A DNA stretch of 64,000 bases, taken from assembly GCF_001184025.1 (NCBI RefSeq), contig NZ_BBYG01000008.1, forward strand, positions 62,001 through 126,000, read 5' to 3'. The translations under genes and the position numbers were made by a program. Position 1 is the stretch's first letter. The number at the start of each line of letters is the position of its first letter. This stretch comes from Streptomyces maremycinicus (lineage in GTDB: Bacteria; Actinomycetota; Actinomycetes; Streptomycetales; Streptomycetaceae). The notes beneath the pieces are model-generated. The model was not told the DNA's origin and searched no databases. It saw nothing but the letters and a program-made list of their open reading frames with translations. Below are positions 43,670 to 52,302 of the stretch, one piece after another.

Positions 43670-44314
43670 ATGGGTGCCGTGAAGACCAAGCGGATGCCGC
43701 GTGCGGTCCGTGAGCAGCAGATGCTGGACGCCGCCGTGGAGACCTTCGGCCGCCGGGGGTACATGGCGGCGTCGATGGACGAGATCGCCGAACTCGCGGG
43801 CGTGTCCAAGCCGTTGGTGTACCTGTACCTGAACTCCAAGGAAGACCTCTTCACCGCCTGCATCCGGCGCGAGGCCAAGGCGCTCGTCGCGGCGGTGCGC
43901 ACCGGCGTGCGCACCGACCTGCCCGCCGACCGCCAACTCTGGGACGGCCTGCGGGCGTTCTTCGCGCACACCGCCGAGCATCCGCACGCCTGGTCCGTCC
44001 TGCACCTCCAGGCCCGCACCCATGGCGAGCCCTTCGCCGCCGAGGTCACGGCGATGCGCGAGGAGATCGTCGCGTTCGTCACCCAGCTGATCGTGGTCGC
44101 GGCCAGGGAGGCGCACCGCGACCCCGACCTTCCCGAGCGCGAGGTCGCCGGACTGGCCGAGGCGCTGGTCGGCGCCGCCGAGTCCCTCGCCGCCTGGGCC
44201 AACACCGCCGAGGGCACCACGGCCCGTCAGGCCGCGGCCACCCTGATGAACTTCGCCTGGGCGGGCCTGGGCAACCTCATGGACGGCCGTCCCTGGACCC
44301 CACCGGAGGCCTGA
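43670..44314 (+). CDS. TetR-family repressor
   Basis: 214 aa. Helix-turn-helix at about 10-55 (REQQMLDAAVETFGRRGYMAASMDEIAELAGVSKPLVYLYLNSKEDLF), then an all-helical ligand domain with paired Ala/Leu-rich helices. No adjacent divergent target on its own side. The lipid genes 2-5 kb downstream carry TetR-type palindromes (48718-48747), so it is a candidate regulator for them. ATG 43670 is chosen as the first Met before the conserved region. Confidence 0.9.
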   Translation: MGAVKTKRMPRAVREQQMLDAAVETFGRRGYMAASMDEIAELAGVSKPLVYLYLNSKEDLFTACIRREAKALVAAVRTGVRTDLPADRQLWDGLRAFFAHTAEHPHAWSVLHLQARTHGEPFAAEVTAMREEIVAFVTQLIVVAAREAHRDPDLPEREVAGLAEALVGAAESLAAWANTAEGTTARQAAATLMNFAWAGLGNLMDGRPWTPPEA

Positions 44315-44343
44315 GGGCCCTCGGCGGGGTCACCGGGGTCGCC

Positions 44344-46092
44344 TCAGCCCAGCTCCATGGCGTCCGCCGGTACCAGCGCCGGGGCCTGCTCGCTGTCCGA
44401 GGCCGAGGAGTCGGATTCGGAACCGTACCCGGTGTCCACCCGCTCCTGGCCCTCGCAGTCGACCCGGAGGCTGACATGCGTGCCGCCGCCCGTCTGCGCC
44501 GCCGTGTGGATACGCAGCGCGAGCATGTCGGCGTTGGCGATGGTGTAGTCGGACTCACCGATGTTGGAGGCCTTGCTCGGCCAGTAGGGGCCGGGACGCT
44601 TGGAGTCGTCGCCGACGAAGAGTTCCATGTAGCAGACCATGCAGGGCCGCTTGACCCCGGCGATCGCGGAGACGCTTCCCGCCGGCGCGCTCTCCACGAT
44701 GCGGCGTTCGGCGTGCAGGCCGTCCGTGGCGGCGTCCTCCCGCTTCGGAGGCACGCTCACCGAGCCGCCGAGAGCCTGGAGAACCGCGCTGTACGCCTCC
44801 CTGCCCTGCCCGTCACCCAGCAGACGTGAGGCCAGCTTCTGGGCGTGCCGCTGCTCGAGTGCCGTGCGGCTGGAGAGATGGGGCTCACCGGCCTTCAGGA
44901 CGGCGGTGAGGAACTCCGCGGCGCTGGCCTTGCCCTCGTACAGGTCGGTGAGTGCCTTGTTGGCGCCGTCCTTGTTCGACGAGATGTACAGCTGGAACCG
45001 CGTGGCGACGCCGTCCGGCCCCTCCTGCTGGACGGCACTCACGCCCGCCTGTACTTCCTCGGGCTGCTTGCGCAGGTCGTTGAGGTAGTTGAAGGTCACG
45101 GTGGAGATCCAGCGCAGGGCCTGTTCCGGGCGTTCCGCCGAGAAGGAGCGTTCCTTCCGGATGTTCTCGGTGCCGTGGTACATCGCGCTCAGCGCGGCGC
45201 CCTTGAGCCCCTCGCTCTTCGCGTGCGCGGGGGCGTTGTCGGAGGCGATCGGGAAGTGCACGGTCTTGTTCTGCTGTCCGCCGTACTCCTTCCAGCCGTG
45301 GTTCTGCACGAGCGCCCTGGTGATCGCCTGTGCCACGGTCGCCTTCTTGCCGCCCCTGGCGGCCTTGGCCTTGGTGGCCTCCTTGGGCATCCGCTGCACG
45401 CTCTGCCGTTCGCCGGTCCCGGCCGCCGCCCGCTGTACCGGGGCCCCGTGTCCCGCCGAGCCGGGCAGCGAGAGGTCGGGGGTCGAACCCTGCGCGACCA
45501 GCCGGCCGTTGGTGGCCGACTGGCGCTCGAAGGCGTCACCCGGGTCGGACACCTTCACGCCCGAGCCGTTGTCCTTGCCCGCCACCGGGCCCTGCGACTG
45601 CTGCCGGACGTGGTCGAGTTCGTGGAACATCGTCTCGTCGTCCACCCGGGGCGAGCCGAGCACGATGTGATGGCCGACGGTCATGGCGTGGGCCTGGAAC
45701 TCGGCGCTCGCGCGCTGGGCGGTCGCGTCGTTGTGCACCCGCACGTGACCGAGCGGCATCCCGTACGCCTGCTCGGCCTTGGCCCGGATGCGCGGGTCCA
45801 GGGAGCTGCCGCCGGATCCGGTCACCTCGGCCAGCGACACCTCGCGCTGTACCGTCGCCAGCTGTGCCTCGTCCGTCTCCGCCCGCTGGACCGACCGGTC
45901 CGCGTGGCCGCAGCCGGGGCCGTGCTCGTGCCGCTGGTCCTCGATGGCGCGCGTCACCGCCGCGTTGCCCGCCGAGCGCTGGAGCGCGAGCAGTCCCGCC
46001 GCCGGCCCCGGGAGCGACGACCGTGCGGAGCCCCTCCCGGCCTTGGACCGGGGGTTGCCACCCAGGTCTTTCTCCTGGTCCTGCGCGCGCAT
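44344..46092 (-). CDS. eCIS-core (DUF4157) protein with C-terminal deaminase-like toxin domain
   Basis: 582 aa from ATG 46092, preceded by AAGGGAG five bases away. Residues about 98-170 are a DUF4157/eCIS-core domain (LDPRIRAKAEQAYGMPLGHVRVHNDATAQ, then the HExxH-type HELDH at 157-161), a marker of proteins loaded into extracellular contractile injection systems. A Gln/Gly/Arg-rich linker follows (200-250). The helical middle (255-450) is unassigned. Residues about 455-550 carry a cytidine-deaminase-like zinc signature: HAE (460-462) and PCMVC (483-487), then a Trp/Tyr segment. An acidic Ser/Glu tail ends it. I infer a secreted nucleotide- or nucleic-acid-deaminating effector. No eCIS structural genes and no evident immunity gene are nearby, so the carrier must be encoded elsewhere or the protein acts alone. 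Confidence 0.78.
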   Translation of the reverse strand: MRAQDQEKDLGGNPRSKAGRGSARSSLPGPAAGLLALQRSAGNAAVTRAIEDQRHEHGPGCGHADRSVQRAETDEAQLATVQREVSLAEVTGSGGSSLDPRIRAKAEQAYGMPLGHVRVHNDATAQRASAEFQAHAMTVGHHIVLGSPRVDDETMFHELDHVRQQSQGPVAGKDNGSGVKVSDPGDAFERQSATNGRLVAQGSTPDLSLPGSAGHGAPVQRAAAGTGERQSVQRMPKEATKAKAARGGKKATVAQAITRALVQNHGWKEYGGQQNKTVHFPIASDNAPAHAKSEGLKGAALSAMYHGTENIRKERSFSAERPEQALRWISTVTFNYLNDLRKQPEEVQAGVSAVQQEGPDGVATRFQLYISSNKDGANKALTDLYEGKASAAEFLTAVLKAGEPHLSSRTALEQRHAQKLASRLLGDGQGREAYSAVLQALGGSVSVPPKREDAATDGLHAERRIVESAPAGSVSAIAGVKRPCMVCYMELFVGDDSKRPGPYWPSKASNIGESDYTIANADMLALRIHTAAQTGGGTHVSLRVDCEGQERVDTGYGSESDSSASDSEQAPALVPADAMELG

Positions 46093-46303
46093 GGACGCTC
46101 CCTTCAGCGACAGAGCCATCTGAACCCACCACTGTGCTCGACGGGACGTGACCGGGGTAAGGACCTCGAGGGCAGTGTCGGGGTCCGATCGCGCAGGATC
46201 ACCGGCCGATCCGGCACACCCGCACCGCGACGGACCGGGCGAGCGGCTACCCCCTGCCCGCGAGGCGGCGCACCGACCCGGGGTCCGGTCGCCCGGGGCC
46301 CGG

Positions 46304-47245
46304 TCACGGCGTGAGGTGGTCCACCCGGCCGCTCACGTGCACCCGTTCCGAGGCCCCCCTGCCGCGCAGTTCGAAGCGTGCGCCGTCCGCCGCGAAGGTC
46401 ACCGTTCCCGGGAGCAGGACCGGTGCCCGGAACTCCGCGTGGATCCGTACGGCCTGGGGGGTGCCGTGGGCCGCGAGGCAGCGGGCCACCGTCCACATGC
46501 CGTGCGCGATGGCCCGGGGGAAGCCGAAGAGGCGGGCGGTGAGCGGGTGGAGGTGGATGGGGTTGCGGTCGCCCGACGCGGCACCGTAGCGCCGTCCGAC
46601 ATCCGCGGCGAGCCGCCACTCGTCGAGCACGGGGAGCGGCCGGGGGGCCGGTGCCGACGGTGGGGGACCGGGCCGCGGATCCGGCGGTGCGGATGCGGGT
46701 GCGGTCTCGGGTGCGGGTGCGGTTTCCGGAGCGAGCACGGGCTCGGGCACGGGCTCGGTGCGGTGCCGGGACAGATAGGTGCTCGTCGACTCCCACACGA
46801 CCGCGCCGCCGTCCCGCAGCTCCGTGACGACGACCGCCTCGGTCCCGCGTCGGTGTGCGGCCAACCGCTCGACGTGCACGGTGAGTTCATGGCTGCCGGT
46901 GGCCGCGACCGCGGTGTGGCGGGTGATCTCGATCGACGTGTGGACGAGGCCGAGCAGCGGCAGCGGGAAGCCGCGGCCGCTCATGATCCGCATGGCCAGC
47001 GGGAAGCCCAGGACGTGGGGGTAGGTGAGCGGCAGGGAGTCCTCACCGGTCGGGAAGCCGCAGACCCGTTCGTAGGCGGCCAGCCGGGCGAGGTCCACCC
47101 GCAGCCCGGGCAGCACGAGCCGGTCGCCGGCGCCGGGGAAGGCGGCGCCGGGGCGGGGTCGCCTGAACGGCGAGCGCAGCGCGCCGAGGGCGAGCCGCGG
47201 ACCGAGGGCGGGAGGCCCGGACAGGAGGGTCACCGTGCCGGTCAC
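46304..47245 (-). CDS. MaoC-like double hotdog dehydratase
   Basis: 313 aa. The C-terminal hotdog domain has the hydratase 2 signature YGAASGDRNPIHLHPLTARLFGFPRAIAHGMW (about residues 215-245). The N-terminal half (about 20-165) is a second, degenerate hotdog with LTYPHVLGFPLAMRIMS. The two are joined by an Ala/Pro/Glu repeat linker (about 165-200). It would hydrate enoyl-CoA or enoyl-ACP. It follows the FabG-like gene with no gap, so the pair supplies successive steps of fatty-acyl processing. Confidence 0.88.
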   Translation of the reverse strand: MTGTVTLLSGPPALGPRLALGALRSPFRRPRPGAAFPGAGDRLVLPGLRVDLARLAAYERVCGFPTGEDSLPLTYPHVLGFPLAMRIMSGRGFPLPLLGLVHTSIEITRHTAVAATGSHELTVHVERLAAHRRGTEAVVVTELRDGGAVVWESTSTYLSRHRTEPVPEPVLAPETAPAPETAPASAPPDPRPGPPPSAPAPRPLPVLDEWRLAADVGRRYGAASGDRNPIHLHPLTARLFGFPRAIAHGMWTVARCLAAHGTPQAVRIHAEFRAPVLLPGTVTFAADGARFELRGRGASERVHVSGRVDHLTP

Positions 47246-48676
47246 TCACGCCCCCAGCAGACTCTGGCCGCACACGCGCACGACCTGTCCGTTCACCGCG
47301 CCGGACGCCGGGTGGGCGAGCCAGGCGGTGGTCTCGGCGACGTCGGCGGGCAGGCCGCCCTGGGCGAGGGAGTTCATCCGGCGGCCCGCCTCACGGATGA
47401 ACAGGGGCACGGCGGCCGTCATCCTCGTCTCGATGAAGCCGGGCGCCACCGCGTTCACCGTGACCCCGTGCTCGGCGAGCGCGCGCGGCGCGAGGGACCG
47501 GACCAGACCGGCGACGCCCGCCTTGCTCGCGCCGTAGTTCGTCTGCCCCGCGTTGCCCGCGAGTCCGGCGATGGAGGCGGTGGCCACGATCCGCCCGCCG
47601 GGTCGCAGGGTGCCCTTGGCGAGCAGCGCGTCCGTGCTGCGCAGCACGCTCGCCAGGTTGACGTCGAGCACGGAACTCCAGCGCTCGGCGGGCATGTTGA
47701 CCAGCCGTCGGTCCCGCGTGATCCCCGCGTTGTGGATCAGTATGTCCAACCCGTCGGGCAGTTCGGCGGCGATCCGCTCGCCCGCGTCGGCGGCCGTGAT
47801 GTCGAGGGTGAGGGCGCTGCCGCCCAGCCGTGCGGCGACCCGGCGGGCGTCGTCCGCGGCCTGCGGTACGTCCAGGACGACGACCTGGGCGCCGTCCCGG
47901 GCCAGCGCCTCGGCTACCGCCTCTCCGATGCCGCGGGCGGCGCCGGTGACGAGCGCGGTCCGGCCGGCGAGCGGCAGGTCCCACTCGACCGGGCCGTCGG
48001 GCCCCTCGGCCGCCACCCCGATCACCTGGCCGCTGACGTAGGCCGACTTGGGGGAGAGCAGGAAACGCAGGGTGGACTCGGCGGCGGAGGCGTCGGTCAG
48101 CCGGACGAGGTTCACCGTCCTGCCCCACCCGATCTCCTTGCCCAGGGACCGCACGAAGCCCTCCAGGGCCTGCTGCACGGCCGCCTGGTGGTGGTCCGCC
48201 GCGTCCAGGGGCGCGCCCAGCACGACGACCCGGCCGCTCGCCGCGACCGACCGTAGGACCGGGTGCAGGGCCGCGTGCACCTCGGCGAGCGCGTCGACGT
48301 CCCGGACCCCGGTCGCGTCGAGGACCACGGCGGCGACGGCGGGGCCTGCGGGACCTGCGACGGCGGGGCCTGCGGGACCTGCGACGGCGGGGCCGGTGGA
48401 CCCGGTGGATCCACTGCCGGACCCGGCACCGGAACCGGCTCCCCACCCGGCGCCGGAGACCATGTCCCGCGTGGTCGTGGGCAGCCCGGTGCGGGCCAGG
48501 ACCGGCGCGAGGTCGAGGCCGGACGGGCCGCCGGCCGTGAGGTGCAGCAAGTGGCCGTCGAGACGAGGCCGTTCGGCCGTCCAGCGGCGCAGCGCCGACG
48601 GTTGCGGGAGCCCCAGCCGCGAGGTGAGGAACCGGCCGGGGGCCGTGGCGGTGAAGCTCAGATAGCGGTCGGCCAT
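47246..48676 (-). CDS. High-molecular-weight FabG-like 3-oxoacyl reductase
   Basis: 476 aa, with an N-terminal ~225-residue pseudo-Rossmann extension before the catalytic SDR domain, the HMW FabG (FabG4-like) layout of actinobacteria. The catalytic domain has TGAARGIG (244-251), NAGIT, Ser368 and the YxxxK pair Y381-K385 in NYGASKAG. NAD(P)H-dependent reduction of 3-oxoacyl-CoA/ACP. The extension contains a Gly/Ser and Ala-Gly-Pro low-complexity stretch (about 74-115) encoded by a 24-bp repeat. Divergent from the thiolase gene. Confidence 0.93.
   Translation of the reverse strand: MADRYLSFTATAPGRFLTSRLGLPQPSALRRWTAERPRLDGHLLHLTAGGPSGLDLAPVLARTGLPTTTRDMVSGAGWGAGSGAGSGSGSTGSTGPAVAGPAGPAVAGPAGPAVAAVVLDATGVRDVDALAEVHAALHPVLRSVAASGRVVVLGAPLDAADHHQAAVQQALEGFVRSLGKEIGWGRTVNLVRLTDASAAESTLRFLLSPKSAYVSGQVIGVAAEGPDGPVEWDLPLAGRTALVTGAARGIGEAVAEALARDGAQVVVLDVPQAADDARRVAARLGGSALTLDITAADAGERIAAELPDGLDILIHNAGITRDRRLVNMPAERWSSVLDVNLASVLRSTDALLAKGTLRPGGRIVATASIAGLAGNAGQTNYGASKAGVAGLVRSLAPRALAEHGVTVNAVAPGFIETRMTAAVPLFIREAGRRMNSLAQGGLPADVAETTAWLAHPASGAVNGQVVRVCGQSLLGA
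48334..48400. repeat. 24-bp tandem repeat in the fabG-like gene
   Basis: Two full copies and most of a third of a 24-bp unit beginning CGACGGCGGGGCCTGCGGGA (48334, 48358, 48382), encoding AVAGPAGP repeats in the linker of the reductase. In-frame, so length variants would be tolerated. Confidence 0.8.
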
Positions 48677-48717
48677 GATGATCTCCCACGGGCTCGGCGC
48701 ACACCTCGTACCGGGTG

Positions 48718-48747
48718 CTTACTCTGAAGTAAGGTTACCGTGGGTAA
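48718..48747. promoter_or_regulatory. Tandem palindromic operators between fabG-like and thiolase genes
   Basis: CTTACT-CTGA-AGTAAG (48718-48733) is followed at once by TTACC-GTG-GGTAA (48735-48747). Both are typical TetR/FadR-class half-site arrangements, centred in the 101-bp divergent promoter, so one regulator could silence both lipid genes. The TetR protein at 43670 is the nearest candidate. Confidence 0.6.
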
Positions 48748-48777
48748 GTCTAGGTCACGGGTGAGGAGCAGGTCGAG

Positions 48778-50136
48778 ATGAGTACCTCGGAACCGTCACG
48801 GGCGAGCCGGCGAGTGAGCCATCTGAAGGTCGCGGAGAGCGGCGCGCCGCAACCCCGGCCGGAACTGCCGCGCATCCGCCGCGTGGCGATCGTCGGCGGC
48901 ACCCGCATCCCCTTCGCCCGCTCCGACGGCCCCTACGCCACCGCCTCCAACCAGGAGATGCTGACGGCGGCCGTGAACGGCCTGGTGAACCGCTACGCGC
49001 TCGACGTGCCGGGCGTCGTGGGCGAGTTGGTCGCCGGGGCCGTCCTCAAGCACAGCCGCGACTTCAACCTCGCCCGCGAGACCGTCCTCGGCTCGAAGCT
49101 GGACGCCCGCACCCCCGCCTACGACATCCAGCAGGCCTGCGGCACCGGCCTCCAGGCGGTGATCGCCGCCGCCAACAAGATCGCCCTGGGTCAGACCGGG
49201 TCCGCGATCGCGGGCGGCGCCGACACCGCGAGCGACGCCCCGCTCGGCGTCAACGACGGGCTGCGCCGGATCCTTCTGGAGGCCCGCCGGGCGAAGTCGA
49301 CAGGCGCCCGCCTCGGCGCCCTCGCGCGGATCCGCCCCTCCCATCTGATCCCGGAGATCCCGCGCAACGCCGAACCGCGCACCGGTCTCTCCATGGGCGA
49401 GCACGGGGCGGTCACCGCCCGCGCCTGGGGCGTCGAACGCGAGGCGCAGGACGAACTGGCGGCCACCAGCCACCAGCGGCTCGCGGCCGCCTACGAACGC
49501 GGCTTCTTCGGCGACCTGGTGGTCCCCTTCCGGGGCCAGACCCGCGACCACAACCTCCGACCGGACTCCACGGTCGGCAAACTGGCCGCGCTCAAGCCGG
49601 TGTTCGGTACCGGCGGACCGAACCCCACCATGACGGCGGGGAATTCGACACCGCTGACCGACGGCGCGGCGGTCGTGCTTCTCGCCTCCGAGGAATGGGC
49701 CGAGGCGCGGGGCCTGGAGCCGCTCGCCTACCTGACGGCGTACGAGACGGCCGCCGTGGACTTCGTGCGCGGCGATGTCGCCGACGGCGAGGACGGACTG
49801 CTGATGGCGCCCGCGTACGCCGTCCCGCGCATGCTGGCCCGGACCGGCCTGGGCATCGAGGACTTCGACCTGGTCGAGATCCACGAGGCCTTCGCCTCGC
49901 AGGTGCTGGCGACGCTCGCGGCCTGGGAGAAGCAGGGGCTGGCGCCGGTCGACCGCGACCGGCTGAACGTGGCCGGCTCGTCCCTCGCCACCGGCCATCC
50001 CTTCGCGGCGACCGGTGCCCGCATCGTGGCCACCCTGGCCAAGCTGCTCGCCGAACGCGAGGGCCCCGCAAGGGGGTTGATCTCGATCTGCGCGGCGGGC
50101 GGACAGGGAGTCACGGCGATTCTGGAACGAACGTGA
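48778..50136 (+). CDS. Acetyl-CoA C-acetyltransferase (thiolase)
   Basis: 452 aa. Nucleophile Cys121 in DIQQACGTGLQAV, His in NVAGSSLATGHPFAATGARIV, and the second Cys/Gly-rich loop CAAGGQGVTAILE at the C-terminus. Mitochondrial trifunctional-beta/FadI-type length with about 30 extra N-terminal residues. Condenses or cleaves 3-oxoacyl-CoA. Divergent from the FabG-MaoC pair, which would reduce and dehydrate its product. Confidence 0.94.
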   Translation: MSTSEPSRASRRVSHLKVAESGAPQPRPELPRIRRVAIVGGTRIPFARSDGPYATASNQEMLTAAVNGLVNRYALDVPGVVGELVAGAVLKHSRDFNLARETVLGSKLDARTPAYDIQQACGTGLQAVIAAANKIALGQTGSAIAGGADTASDAPLGVNDGLRRILLEARRAKSTGARLGALARIRPSHLIPEIPRNAEPRTGLSMGEHGAVTARAWGVEREAQDELAATSHQRLAAAYERGFFGDLVVPFRGQTRDHNLRPDSTVGKLAALKPVFGTGGPNPTMTAGNSTPLTDGAAVVLLASEEWAEARGLEPLAYLTAYETAAVDFVRGDVADGEDGLLMAPAYAVPRMLARTGLGIEDFDLVEIHEAFASQVLATLAAWEKQGLAPVDRDRLNVAGSSLATGHPFAATGARIVATLAKLLAEREGPARGLISICAAGGQGVTAILERT

Positions 50137-50345
50137 AGGTTCCTCATATAACCCCCGAGATTGCACATCCCCAGCTCCGGAACATCCCGGAAGGCGCACA
50201 AGCCCCACACGTGAGCGCCGTACGATCCCCTACCTAACTGGCGGTAACCCCTATCTGGGGGGCATCCCGCTTGAACGCCTCGGTGCGCGAGGCACGTACG
50301 TCATGCAGCAAGCAGTTTCGTCGCTGCACGCCCAGGGAGCCGCCC

Positions 50346-52268
50346 GTGTCCACCCCGTACCCAGCCGACGGTTCGGCCTACGCCGATCCCGACGCTCCCC
50401 CCACCCTGGTCGAACCCGAGACACGACGACTGGACGGTGTGGTCCGGGAGGCGTCCGTCGCGGCGCTGGCACGCCCGGTGACGTACGGCTCGCTCGCCGA
50501 CCTGCCCTACGACAACGCGGCCGCCGACCCCGGTGCGGTGGTCCTCAGCCGCAAGGGGCAGGACGGCGAGTGGACGGACATCACGGCCGAGCGTTTCGCC
50601 TCCCAGGTCCACGCGGTGGCCAAAGGGCTGATCGCGGAGGGCCTCGTCCCCGGCGACCGGATCGCCATCATGGCCCGCACGACCTACGAGTGGACGCTGC
50701 TCGACTTCGCGGCCTGGGCGGCCGGCCTGGTCACCGTGCCGATCTACCCGACCTCGTCCGTCTTCCAGACCCGCTGGATCCTCCATGACTCCGGCGCGGT
50801 CGCCCTGGTCACCGAGAGCACCTCCCAGGCCGCCGCCCTCGGCCCCGAACTCGACCGGCTGCCCGACCTGCACCGCCTGTGGGTGATGGAGAAGGACCAT
50901 GTGGACCGGCTGATCGAGGCGGGTGAGCACGTACCGGACGCCGAGGTGGAGATCCGCCGGGGGATGCTCGTCCCCGACACGCTCGCCACCCTCATCTACA
51001 CCTCAGGCACCACGGGCCGGCCCAAGGGCTGCGCTCTCACCCACGGCAACTTCTTCGCCGAGGTCGACAACGCCATCGAACTGCTCTACCCGGTCTTCAA
51101 GTCGGACGCCGAGGACCTCTCCGTCCTCCTCTTCCTCCCCATGTCCCACGTCTTCGGCCGCATGGTCGCCATCGCCTGCGTCCGCGCCCGGGTCCGCCTC
51201 GGCCACGCACCGAGCCTGAAGGCCGACGAACTCCTCCCGGACCTGGCGGCCTTCAGACCCACCTGTCTGCTGGCCATCCCGTACATGCTCGAGAAGATCT
51301 TCAACACCGCCCGCGCCAAGGCCGAGGCCGGCGGCAAGCTGTCCTCCTTCGACCGGGCGGCCAACGTGGCCCGCCGCTACGGCGAGGCCGTCGAGGCACA
51401 CAAGACCGGCCGGGGCTCCGGTCCCGCGGCCACCCTCCGCGCCGCCCGCACCTTCTACGACCCGCTCGTCTACCGCCGCATCCGCAACGCCATGGGCGGC
51501 CGCGTCCGCCACGCCATCTGCGGCGGCTCGCCCCTCGGCCAGCACCTCTCCGCCTTCTACCTCGGAGCGGGCATCGAGATCTACGAGGGCTACGGCCTGA
51601 CGGAGACGACCGGCGCGTCCACGGTCACCCCGCCGCTCAAACCCCGCCTGGGCACGGTCGGCTGGCCGCTGCCGGGGACGAAGATCCGCATCGCGGCGGA
51701 CGGCGAGATCCTGATCGCCGGCGAACACGTCCTGCGGGGCTACTGGGACCCGGCGGCGGGCGGAGTGGTCCCGGCCGCCCCCGACGGCTGGCTGCCCACC
51801 GGCGACATCGGCGAACTGGACGACGAGGGCTATCTGACGATCACCGGCCGCAAGAAGGAGATGATCATCACGGCGGGCGGCAAGAGCGTCGCCCCCGCGC
51901 CCCTGGAGAACTGGCTGCGCTCCCACCCCCTGGTCTCGCAGGCCATGGTCCTCGGCGACGGCCGCCCCTATGTCTCCGTCCTCCTCACCCTCGACCCGGA
52001 CGGCCTCACCCACTGGCGCCAGATGAACGGCAAGCACCCGGTCCCGGTGGAGCTGCTGATGGACGACCCGGACCTGCACGCCGTGCTCCAGCGGGCGATC
52101 GACGAGGCCAACAAGCTGGTCTCGCGCCCCGAGTCGATCCGCCGCTTCGCCATCCTGCCGACCGACTTCTCGGAGCACGCAGGCCACCTCACCCCCTCGA
52201 TGAAACTCCGCCGGGAGGCGGTCCTGGCGGACTTCGCGGACCAGGTGGAGGGGCTGTACCAGCACTGA
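50346..52268 (+). CDS. Long-chain acyl-CoA synthetase (AMP-binding)
   Basis: 640 aa from GTG 50346 with AGGGAG about eight bases upstream. The P-loop-like LIYTSGTTGRPKGCALTHGN (about 218-237), YEGYGLTETTGAS, the DGWLPTGDIGELDDEGYLTITGRKKEMI hinge and the C-terminal swivel are all present; the AMP-forming ligase is complete. Activates fatty acids to CoA esters at the membrane. The 209-bp region before it contains a GGGG hairpin and a weak TACC-N8-GGTA palindrome (about 50231-50246). Confidence 0.93.
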   Translation: MSTPYPADGSAYADPDAPPTLVEPETRRLDGVVREASVAALARPVTYGSLADLPYDNAAADPGAVVLSRKGQDGEWTDITAERFASQVHAVAKGLIAEGLVPGDRIAIMARTTYEWTLLDFAAWAAGLVTVPIYPTSSVFQTRWILHDSGAVALVTESTSQAAALGPELDRLPDLHRLWVMEKDHVDRLIEAGEHVPDAEVEIRRGMLVPDTLATLIYTSGTTGRPKGCALTHGNFFAEVDNAIELLYPVFKSDAEDLSVLLFLPMSHVFGRMVAIACVRARVRLGHAPSLKADELLPDLAAFRPTCLLAIPYMLEKIFNTARAKAEAGGKLSSFDRAANVARRYGEAVEAHKTGRGSGPAATLRAARTFYDPLVYRRIRNAMGGRVRHAICGGSPLGQHLSAFYLGAGIEIYEGYGLTETTGASTVTPPLKPRLGTVGWPLPGTKIRIAADGEILIAGEHVLRGYWDPAAGGVVPAAPDGWLPTGDIGELDDEGYLTITGRKKEMIITAGGKSVAPAPLENWLRSHPLVSQAMVLGDGRPYVSVLLTLDPDGLTHWRQMNGKHPVPVELLMDDPDLHAVLQRAIDEANKLVSRPESIRRFAILPTDFSEHAGHLTPSMKLRREAVLADFADQVEGLYQH

Positions 52269-52302
52269 AAGGGCTGGCGGGGATGCCGTCCGGACGGGAA
52301 GC

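Noticed and set aside
48334..48400. Possible CRISPR-like array
   Set aside because: Contiguous 24-bp coding repeats without spacers, in frame in the fabG-like gene.
50231..50246. TACC-N8-GGTA palindrome before the acyl-CoA synthetase gene as a third TetR site
   Set aside because: Arms are only 4 bp and spacing differs from the 48718 operators; too weak to list as a site.
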